This document shows, piece by piece, positions 53,109-60,300 of a DNA stretch of 64,000 nt. The position numbers and the translations under genes were made by a program. The stretch's first letter is position 1, and each line of letters opens with the position of its first letter. Source of the stretch: SB11 sp965222995 (GTDB lineage: Bacteria > Bacteroidota > Bacteroidia > UBA8524); contig OZ244977.1 in assembly GCA_965222995.1 (NCBI GenBank), positions 3,348,001 to 3,412,000 of the forward strand, in the 5' to 3' direction. The notes beneath the pieces are model-generated. The model was not told the origin of the DNA, ran no database searches, and saw only the letters and a list, made by a program, of their open reading frames with translations.

Positions 53109-54885
53109 ACTTCAAATATTCTATAAGTATTTTTGCTTGTGGGCAGTCTTCTTATTTTCATTCTGTTTACTGCAAGCACAAAATAACTTTCCTGATTTTA
53201 GAAGGGTTTGCGGGGATGGTGTTGGCCAAAATATTACTTTATCATGGTCTCCTATTTCTGATGGTTGCAATATGTTTCAAGAAATTATCATCTATGGTCG
53301 TGTAGATGCTTTACAACCCTTTCAAATTATTGACCAATTAACAGATATTTCACTAACTCAATACACTCATTTTGGGGCTAAAAATATTTCTACTACTTGG
53401 AGTTATTTCATTGTTTATAAAAACTTATGTAATGGAGATTCTGCCTACTCAAGAACACTTGAAATAGATAATACACAACCGCCAGAGTCTAATATTGATT
53501 CAGTAAGTGTGGATATTAATACAGGTAGAGTTATTGTGGGATGGTCAAAAAATCCTGCTCCTGACTTAAAAGATTATAGAATTTGGACTTCTCAGGGAGC
53601 TAATAGTACACCAATAACAAGAGTAGACACAACTTTTTACATCCACCCTGCTTCTAATCCTAACTCTGCTACACAAGGTTATAAGATTACCGCACTAGAT
53701 AGTTGTGACAATCAAAGCCAGATTAATGAATTGCATAGCACTATATTCCTACAAAGCAGTTACGACTCTTGCTTAAATACTATATCCCTTAACTGGAGTG
53801 CTTATATAGGCTGGAGTAATATTCTTAATTATACTATTTATGGAAGAAATGGAATTACAGGAGCTTACACATTGTTAGCAACAAATAATCCCTCACAAAG
53901 AAGTTTATCTTATACTAACTTCACTCCCGGAGATACATTTGAGTTTTATATTCAAGCTAAAGATGGTAATAATGGATATAGCACAACTTCTAATAAAATT
54001 ACAGTAATAACTAGGGCACGCAAATTTTCTACTAGAAATTATTTTAGTTATGCAACGGTTGTAGATTCCTCAAGCATTGCTATAAAGGTTTTAGGAGACC
54101 CCGGTTCTGATACAAAAAAGTATATTGTATACAGAAAAAAAGGAGATGAGAGCTTTAGAAAAGTTTTTGAATTATTATATGATGGAGTAACTCAGAGTAA
54201 TCTACGGATAGACAATGATGTAGAACCTTATAAATATTCATACCAATACCGTTTTATAACTGAAGATATTTGTGGAAATGAATTGGATACAAGCAATATT
54301 GCTAAAACTATGTTTCTTACTGCCTCATCAGATGAGAATGGTAATTACTTAAATTGGAACAGATATAGTGTTTGGGATGTGGGAATAGATAGGTTTAACG
54401 TTTACAGAGGTTTTGATTTTGGTAATGGTTTCACGTGGAACATTACAGGAACAGTTAACAATACTGACAGCACATATACAGATACGAACTTCCCTATTGA
54501 TAATGGAATAGCAGGTACTTGCTATTATATAGAGGCTGAAGAAGCATTAGGCAATCAATTTGGAGAACAGGAAAAAAGCAAATCAAACACTGTATGTATA
54601 GTTGAAGATGCAATTATACACTTTCCCAACGCTTTTGCCCCAGGAAAAGTAAATACTCTATTCTTACCCAAAGGTACTAATATTGACTATGCAAGAACTA
54701 GTATGCTCATCTATGCTCGCAATGGGCAACTAATGAAAGAAATAAAAGATATAAGAGAAGGCTGGGACGGTACTAATCTTAAAGGTGAGCTATGCCTTGA
54801 CGGGGTTTATTTGTATGTTTGTGAACTTTTTGGACTAAACGAAAAGAAATACAATTTCAAGGGAACACTCCATTTACTTAGATGA
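53068..54885 (+). CDS. T9SS type B-sorted surface protein with fibronectin-like repeats
   Basis: A 605-residue secreted protein. Hydrophobic leader (YFCLWAVFLFSFCLLQAQ), then about five fibronectin-type-III-like modules (ITLSWSPISDGCNMFQEIIIYG, ISLNWSAYIGWSNILNYTIYG, LNWNRYSVWDVGIDRFNVYR), and a C-terminal type B sorting domain with FPNAFAPGKVNTLFLPKGTN and GWDGTNLKGELCLDGVYLYV. It should be exported by the type IX system and surface-attached; PorV-family gene at 14629. No ATG start exists: TTG at 53068 or 53071 is possible, overlapping the preceding gene, or a non-standard start nearer the leader. The parS-like site at 54427 is inside. Confidence 0.87.
   Translation: MLTKIYTKWWPEFKLQIFYKYFCLWAVFLFSFCLLQAQNNFPDFRRVCGDGVGQNITLSWSPISDGCNMFQEIIIYGRVDALQPFQIIDQLTDISLTQYTHFGAKNISTTWSYFIVYKNLCNGDSAYSRTLEIDNTQPPESNIDSVSVDINTGRVIVGWSKNPAPDLKDYRIWTSQGANSTPITRVDTTFYIHPASNPNSATQGYKITALDSCDNQSQINELHSTIFLQSSYDSCLNTISLNWSAYIGWSNILNYTIYGRNGITGAYTLLATNNPSQRSLSYTNFTPGDTFEFYIQAKDGNNGYSTTSNKITVITRARKFSTRNYFSYATVVDSSSIAIKVLGDPGSDTKKYIVYRKKGDESFRKVFELLYDGVTQSNLRIDNDVEPYKYSYQYRFITEDICGNELDTSNIAKTMFLTASSDENGNYLNWNRYSVWDVGIDRFNVYRGFDFGNGFTWNITGTVNNTDSTYTDTNFPIDNGIAGTCYYIEAEEALGNQFGEQEKSKSNTVCIVEDAIIHFPNAFAPGKVNTLFLPKGTNIDYARTSMLIYARNGQLMKEIKDIREGWDGTNLKGELCLDGVYLYVCELFGLNEKKYNFKGTLHLLR
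54427..54442. promoter_or_regulatory. parS-like ParB-binding site 2
   Basis: GGTTTCACGTGGAACA, 15 of 16 positions of TGTTYCACGTGRAACA. It is in codons for G-F-T-W-N, inside the T9SS substrate gene. The FTWN reading is a known by-product of parS embedded in coding sequence. Confidence 0.55.
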
Positions 54886-55298
54886 TTCGATTTTTTTGTG
54901 AAGATGTAAAGTTTAACCTAAAGGATAAGCTAAAGGTTAAACAGTGGATAAAGAATACAATTATTCAACAAAAACAAATTGTTGGTGATATAAATGTTAT
55001 TTTTTGCTCTGATGAATATTTACTTGGTGTAAACAAAGAACACTTGAAACATGATTATTATACTGATATAATTACTTTTAACTATAATACGGAAAAAATT
55101 AACGGTGATTTATTTATTAGTATAGATAGAGTATTTGAAAATGCAGAAAAGGAAAATGTTCCACGTGAAACTGAACTACTGAGAGTAATTATACATGGTA
55201 TCCTTCATCTATTGGGTTTTAATGATAAGACTAAAAAAGAGAAAGTAATAATAAGAGCTAAAGAAGACGAAAGTTTAAAACTATATAACATATTTTGA
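54882..55298 (+). CDS. ybeY: Endoribonuclease YbeY (rRNA maturation factor)
   Basis: Single-strand endoribonuclease needed for 16S rRNA 3' maturation and ribosome quality control. Zinc site is H105-G-I-L-H109-L-L-G-F-N-D115: the canonical third ligand His (HGxLHLxGYDH) is an Asp here, as is usual in the phylum (HGxLHLCGYKD). 138 residues is short but typical for Bacteroidota. ATG overlaps the previous stop by 4 bases (ATGA). A parS-like site at 55157 lies in codons V-P-R-E-T. Confidence 0.93.
   Translation: MIRFFCEDVKFNLKDKLKVKQWIKNTIIQQKQIVGDINVIFCSDEYLLGVNKEHLKHDYYTDIITFNYNTEKINGDLFISIDRVFENAEKENVPRETELLRVIIHGILHLLGFNDKTKKEKVIIRAKEDESLKLYNIF
55157..55172. promoter_or_regulatory. parS-like ParB-binding site 3
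   Basis: TGTTCCACGTGAAACT, 15 of 16 positions of TGTTNCACGTGAAACA (last base differs). It is inside ybeY, 126 bases upstream of site 4. Confidence 0.6.
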
Positions 55299-55314
55299 TG
55301 TTCCACATGGAACA
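55299..55314. promoter_or_regulatory. parS-like ParB-binding site 4 (intergenic)
   Basis: TGTTCCACATGGAACA, 15 of 16 positions of TGTTCCACGTGGAACA; its arms TGTTCCA and TGGAACA are perfectly symmetric around a two-base centre. It fills the 29-base gap between ybeY and mnmG. Confidence 0.6.
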
Positions 55315-55327
55315 TTAGCAAATAGAA

Positions 55328-57190
55328 ATGCAAACAGATTACGACATAATAGTTGTAGGCGGCGGACATGCAGGATGTGAAGCAGCAGCAGCCGCTGCCA
55401 ATATGGGTTCTAAAGTACTATTAGTTACTATGAACTTGCAAACCATTGCACAAATGAGTTGCAACCCTGCAATGGGTGGTGTAGCTAAAGGGCAAATTGT
55501 AAGGGAGATTGATGCGCTTGGTGGTTATAGTGGAATTGTAACAGATAAAACCATGATACAATTCCGTATGCTTAATAAAAGTAAAGGAGCTGCAATGTGG
55601 AGTCCAAGAGCACAAAGTGATAGATGGTTATTCGCTCAAGAATGGCGTATTATGTTAGAAAGAACTCCTAATGTTGATTTCTTTCAAGATACTGTTAGTG
55701 AATTAGTAGTAAAAGATAAAAGAGTTACCGGTGTAAAAACTGCAATGGGTATGACATTTAATGCCAAAGCTATTGTCTTAACTAACGGAACTTTTTTAAA
55801 TGGCCTTATACATATAGGTAGAAAACAATTTGGTGGTGGTAGAATGGGTGAGCGCGCTGTTGGTGGAATTACTGAACAATTAGAAACTTTTGGTTTTGAA
55901 AGTGGACGTATGAAAACGGGGACTCCGCCTAGAGTAGATGGAAGAAGTATTAATTATGGGGCAATGGAAGAACAAAAAGGAGATTCAACTCCTACAAAAT
56001 TCTCTTATAGCCCAACTACATCTCCATTATTAAAACAACGTAGTTGCCATATTACCTATACAAATCCTATTGTACATGATACCCTTCGCGGTGGTTTAGA
56101 TGAATCTCCAATGTATAATGGTACCATACAAAGTATAGGTCCAAGGTATTGCCCATCAATAGAAGATAAAATTAATCGATTTGCTGAAAGAGATAGACAC
56201 CAAATATTTGTAGAGCCTGAAGGTTGGGATACGGTAGAAGTATATGTAAATGGTTTCTCTACTTCATTACCGGATCATATTCAGATAAAAGCATTACAGC
56301 AAATAGAAGGTTTTGAGAAGGCTAAAATTTTCAGACCGGGATATGCCATAGAATACGATTACTTCCCTCCTACTCAATTGCATCATACTTTAGAAACTAA
56401 ACTAATAGATAATCTTTATTTCGCAGGACAAATAAATGGTACTACGGGATATGAAGAAGCAGCTTGCCAAGGAATGATGGCAGCCATTAATGCTCACAAT
56501 AAAATAAATGAGAAAGATCCATTTATACTCTCCCGTTCTGATGCTTATATAGGTGTATTGATAGATGACCTTATTAATAAAGGTACGGATGAACCATACC
56601 GTATGTTTACCTCACGAGCTGAGTATAGAATATTATTACGTCAAGATAATGCAGATATCCGTCTTACTAAAAAAGGGCATGAGTTAGGTATTGCTAGTGA
56701 TGAAAGATTAGCAGCAGTAAATAAAAAAGTAGCTGCTACTCAAAAAATTATAACCAATTTCAAAAAGCAAAGCATTCATCCAGCTGAAATAAATAGTTTA
56801 TTATCAGAATTAGGAACTGCTGAAATGAGCCAAGCGAATAAGCTGAATAATATATTGCTTCGTCCCCAAGTCAATATAAATGATTTAGAAAAGGTAGATT
56901 CAGTAAAAGAATTTCTAGCCCAGTATACTGAAGAAGAAAAACAGCAAGCAGAGATTGGCATTAAATATGAAACCTATATTGAGAAAGAAACCGAATCGGT
57001 AGAAAAGATGAATAGGTTAGAAGATATTAGAATTCCACTTACATATAATTTTAAAGCTCTTTCTTCATTATCAAGTGAAGCAAAAGAAAAACTAAGTAAA
57101 GTACAGCCCCAAACCATTGGGCAAGCATCAAGAATTAGTGGTGTTTCACCCGCAGATATTTCTGTTTTAATGGTTCAATTTGGTAGGTAA
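55328..57190 (+). CDS. mnmG: tRNA uridine-5-carboxymethylaminomethyl modification enzyme MnmG (GidA)
   Basis: FAD-dependent partner of MnmE installing cmnm5 on U34 of certain tRNAs. The FAD site VVGGGHAGCEAAAAAANMGS starts at residue 10; GGVAKGQIVREIDALGG, GGGRMGERAVGGI and the C-terminal RISGVSPADISVLMVQFGR follow the family. 620 residues is normal. The gene is often near oriC in bacteria. It is preceded by a parS-like dyad and follows ybeY by 29 bases; likely co-transcribed with it. Confidence 0.98.
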   Translation: MQTDYDIIVVGGGHAGCEAAAAAANMGSKVLLVTMNLQTIAQMSCNPAMGGVAKGQIVREIDALGGYSGIVTDKTMIQFRMLNKSKGAAMWSPRAQSDRWLFAQEWRIMLERTPNVDFFQDTVSELVVKDKRVTGVKTAMGMTFNAKAIVLTNGTFLNGLIHIGRKQFGGGRMGERAVGGITEQLETFGFESGRMKTGTPPRVDGRSINYGAMEEQKGDSTPTKFSYSPTTSPLLKQRSCHITYTNPIVHDTLRGGLDESPMYNGTIQSIGPRYCPSIEDKINRFAERDRHQIFVEPEGWDTVEVYVNGFSTSLPDHIQIKALQQIEGFEKAKIFRPGYAIEYDYFPPTQLHHTLETKLIDNLYFAGQINGTTGYEEAACQGMMAAINAHNKINEKDPFILSRSDAYIGVLIDDLINKGTDEPYRMFTSRAEYRILLRQDNADIRLTKKGHELGIASDERLAAVNKKVAATQKIITNFKKQSIHPAEINSLLSELGTAEMSQANKLNNILLRPQVNINDLEKVDSVKEFLAQYTEEEKQQAEIGIKYETYIEKETESVEKMNRLEDIRIPLTYNFKALSSLSSEAKEKLSKVQPQTIGQASRISGVSPADISVLMVQFGR

Positions 57191-57210
57191 TAGTATTATT
57201 GCACTATTAA

Positions 57211-58809
57211 ATGATTAACAAATACTTATTAATAGTCTTTCTATTTTTCTTAGCAGCCTGTGCAAGTATTGTCCCTCCTACCGGCGGACCGATAGATGAA
57301 ACTCCTCCTGTTGTAGAAAAAATAAACCCTCCTAACAACACATTAAATTTTAATGAAAAAGGAGTTGATTTTACATTTGACGAGTATGTTGTTTTAAATG
57401 ATATTAATAATCAATTTATCATCTCCCCTCCTCTTGATAAAAAAGCTGATATAAAAATTAAAGGCAAAAAAGTACAAGTAGTTTTTGATGAACCTTTAAA
57501 ATCTAATACCACTTACACCTTGAATTTTGGAAATGGAATTAAGGATAATAATGAAGGAAATATTTTAGCTGGTCTAACCTACACATTTTCTACCGGAGAT
57601 TATATAGACAGTTTATCACTAAAAGGAAATGTAAAAGATGCTTTTACACAACTTCCTGTTTTAACAACAGCCGTTGGTTTATATAAAATAGAAAATGATT
57701 CTACTATTTTTAAAGTTAAACCTTGGTATTTAACTCGACCTGATTCTTCAGGAAATTTTAAGTTTACAAATTTAAGTCCTGGAGAATATGAATTAGTAGC
57801 TTTTGATGACGCAAATAGGAACTTAAAAATAGAAACTAGCGAAAAATTGGCTTTCATAAATGAGCGTATAGAGCTTAACTACTTCGAGCCCGATAGTAAT
57901 ATCCACAAACTATACTTATCGCCGCAATTCGTAAAAAATGGGCCTAAATTGATTACCTATAAAGAATTGGCAAAAGGAAAGTATGAAATTATTACTTCAG
58001 GCAGTAATTGTAATATTTCAATCAACAATAATCAGTTCAATAAAAAAGAAACTCAAATAATTAAAGCTACTTATAAAACTTGTGATACACTCACAATTTA
58101 TACTGATAATATTTGTGTAGACTCAACTGTATTAAAAGTAACCATAGATACTATTAGTGAAAGAGTGGTAATAAAATGTAAATCTAAAAATTATAGCAAA
58201 ATCCTAATTACCTCGCCTACAAGCTTTAATGAGTACAATTACTTAAACCCTGTACGTATATCGTTTACAAACCCACCGGTAGAAATAAGAGAAAAAGAGA
58301 TAAAACTAATAGAAGATAGTATAGAAATAACTGATTTTAAGATAGTTAAGGATAGTTCAGATCCTCTTTCGGTATTAGTAGTATATCCTTATAAGAAAGA
58401 TGTAAAATACACCATAGCTATACCAAAGGGAACTATAAAAGACATCTATCAGCAAGAATTAGACTCAACAGGCATTTCAATTAAAACAGCAGAAGAGTCT
58501 TTCTTTGGTAATTTATCTGTAATTATTAATGGTGGTGATAGTGCTAACCTTATAGTACAACTTTTAGATGCTCAGAATACAGTAATTTACGAGAACATCA
58601 TAAATAACAAAAGAACACTAAGCTATACTAACTTAATACCGGGCTCCTACTTTGTAAAAGTGATTAAAGACGATAACAAAAATGGACTATGGGATGGAGG
58701 AAACTACTTTAATAGAAAACAACCCGAAAAAGTATATATAACACTTCAATCCCTTGATGTTAGGGCTAATTGGGACATTACAGACATGAAAATAGAAACA
58801 GGGTTTTAG
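57211..58809 (+). CDS. Ig-like domain (SbsA_Ig/Big_5) lipoprotein
   Basis: A 532-residue lipoprotein with lipobox AAC (MINKYLLIVFLFFLAAC). Its first module VPPTGGPIDETPPVVEKINP and the NFGNGIKDNNEGN segment match the Big_5/SbsA-type Ig domain frequent in Bacteroidota lipoproteins. A CARDB/Cna-like carboxy-terminal part (DDNKNGLWDGGNYFNRKQPE) follows. Role unknown; likely envelope. It is 20 bases after mnmG, and such a gene often follows mnmG in this phylum. Downstream lies the 418-base non-coding stretch. Confidence 0.85.
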   Translation: MINKYLLIVFLFFLAACASIVPPTGGPIDETPPVVEKINPPNNTLNFNEKGVDFTFDEYVVLNDINNQFIISPPLDKKADIKIKGKKVQVVFDEPLKSNTTYTLNFGNGIKDNNEGNILAGLTYTFSTGDYIDSLSLKGNVKDAFTQLPVLTTAVGLYKIENDSTIFKVKPWYLTRPDSSGNFKFTNLSPGEYELVAFDDANRNLKIETSEKLAFINERIELNYFEPDSNIHKLYLSPQFVKNGPKLITYKELAKGKYEIITSGSNCNISINNNQFNKKETQIIKATYKTCDTLTIYTDNICVDSTVLKVTIDTISERVVIKCKSKNYSKILITSPTSFNEYNYLNPVRISFTNPPVEIREKEIKLIEDSIEITDFKIVKDSSDPLSVLVVYPYKKDVKYTIAIPKGTIKDIYQQELDSTGISIKTAEESFFGNLSVIINGGDSANLIVQLLDAQNTVIYENIINNKRTLSYTNLIPGSYFVKVIKDDNKNGLWDGGNYFNRKQPEKVYITLQSLDVRANWDITDMKIETGF

Positions 58810-59192
58810 GTGTGGACAATAGAAAATAAGTGTGGATATAGTAGTAGAAATTCACAATCTTAAAATCCAATATTTTCCCTGTGTTAATAGAAAAGGATAA
58901 GTGGTAACTTATGGGTAAGATTACCCACAAAACAGAGTTGGTTCACAATCCACAAAAACTATGGTATAAGAAAAAAGGGAGTGTTAAGAAAAGATTAACA
59001 GATATTTGTTAATCAAGGTATTAGAATAGGAAATATAGCGTCAGTAAAAAGTGAATAAGATTAAAGCAACAACTATTTTCACTCATTTATCAACCAATTC
59101 ACACTGCTATATATATACATTTATACTTTATTAAATATATTGTTTTTACTTTCGTTAGCAACCGTGTTTCATCAAATCTAAACGATTTGAAA
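58810..59192. other. Candidate oriC: non-coding stretch with DnaA-like boxes, dyads, AT-rich tract
   Basis: The only gap above 300 bases without a gene. DnaA-box-like 9-mers (TTATCCACA consensus): TTGTCCACA on minus at 58811-58819, ATATCCACA on minus at 58831-58839, TTACCCACA on plus at 58921-58929 facing TTACCCATA on minus at 58910-58918, CAATCCACA at 58946-58954. All differ by one or two bases from consensus; none is perfect. Next come GATTAACA and TGTTAATC inverted arms (58993-59000, 59007-59014), then an AT-rich tract at 59107-59148. Four parS-like sites lie 3.5-7 kb to the left. No coding frame of note. Origin function is inference. Confidence 0.5.
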
Positions 59193-59200
59193 TATCTTTG
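59193..59200 (+). promoter_or_regulatory. Predicted -7 promoter box for pheS
   Basis: TATCTTTG, exact TAnnTTTG, 27 bases before the ATG at 59228. A short perfect dyad, TCAAATC/GATTTGA (59172-59178 and 59184-59190), lies immediately upstream and may be an operator or fortuitous. Confidence 0.5.
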
Positions 59201-59227
59201 CTTCTCCGAAAGAGAGAAAAGAAAAAG

Positions 59228-60241
59228 ATGATTGAAGAAATTGAAAAATTAAAACAGCAGGCCGAATCATTCACCATTTCGAAAAAAGAAGAATTGGAAG
59301 AATTCCGCTTGAAATTTCTTTCTCGAAACGGAATGATGAATAAATTGTTCGATGGATTCAAAACAGTTTCCAAAGAACAAAAACGAGAGGTAGGCCAAGC
59401 TCTTAATCAACTAAAAAACTTTGTTCAAAGCAGGTTTGATGAAAAAAACGAAGATCTCGAAAAAAAATCGGCTGCTTCGCAGCTAGAAGGAGATTTCACG
59501 TTGCCAACGGTCAACCAATTAGGCAGTCGTCATCCCCTAAATATCATTCAAAACCAAATAATAGAAATTTTTGAGAAGTTAGGCTTTGGCGTGGCTAACG
59601 GACCTGAAATAGAATCTGACTGGTACAACTTTTCAGCGTTAAATTTCCCAGAAAATCACCCTGCAAGAGATATGCAGGATACTTTCTTTGTTGATAAAGA
59701 ATTTGCATTACGAACCCATACTACATCGGTACAAGTAAGAGCAATGGAGAAGCAAAAGCCACCTATCCGTATGATTTCTCCGGGAAGAGTATACAGAAAC
59801 GAGGCAATTTCTGCCAGAGCGCACTGTTTTTTCCATCAAGTAGACGGATTTTATGTAGATAAAAATGTATCGTTTGCAGACTTGAAGCATACATTGTATC
59901 ATTTTGTAAATGAGTTATTTGGCAGCGACACAGAAGTACGATTTCGCCCTTCATACTTCCCATTTACAGAAGTAAGTGCAGAAATGGACTGTACTTGTTT
60001 TTTATGCAAAGGGAAAGGATGTAACGTATGCAAGTATACCGGCTGGGTAGAGATTTTGGGTAGCGGAATGATAGACCCAAACGTATTAAAAAATTGCGAT
60101 ATAGACCCCGAAGAATACAGCGGATTTGCCTTTGGAATGGGTGTAGAACGCATTACCATGCTTAAATATAATGTGAAAGATTTACGGATGTATTCTGAAA
60201 ACAATGTAAAATTTTTACAACAGTTTAAGGGTGTTACGTAG
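59228..60241 (+). CDS. pheS: Phenylalanyl-tRNA synthetase alpha subunit
   Basis: Catalytic alpha subunit of PheRS. The N-terminal coiled-coil (MIEEIEKLKQQAESFTISKK), motif 2 (SPGRVYRNEAISARAHCFFH), a Cys-rich insertion (CTCFLCKGKGCNVCKYTGW) that is usual in many PheS and motif 3 (GFAFGMGVERITMLKYNV) are seen. ATG at 59228 gives 337 residues, normal; a TTG 30 bases earlier would add a basic leader overlapping the -7 box. pheT is not adjacent. The gene is followed by the caspase-like gene at 60301. Confidence 0.97.
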   Translation: MIEEIEKLKQQAESFTISKKEELEEFRLKFLSRNGMMNKLFDGFKTVSKEQKREVGQALNQLKNFVQSRFDEKNEDLEKKSAASQLEGDFTLPTVNQLGSRHPLNIIQNQIIEIFEKLGFGVANGPEIESDWYNFSALNFPENHPARDMQDTFFVDKEFALRTHTTSVQVRAMEKQKPPIRMISPGRVYRNEAISARAHCFFHQVDGFYVDKNVSFADLKHTLYHFVNELFGSDTEVRFRPSYFPFTEVSAEMDCTCFLCKGKGCNVCKYTGWVEILGSGMIDPNVLKNCDIDPEEYSGFAFGMGVERITMLKYNVKDLRMYSENNVKFLQQFKGVT

Positions 60242-60300
60242 TAAAATCATTTACTTTACACGGCTATGTGGAATTAATCTTAAACCAACCACAAAAAGCC

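Noticed and set aside
58880..58888. TGTGTTAAT as a further DnaA box
   Set aside because: Four mismatches to TTATCCACA on the reverse strand; not counted.
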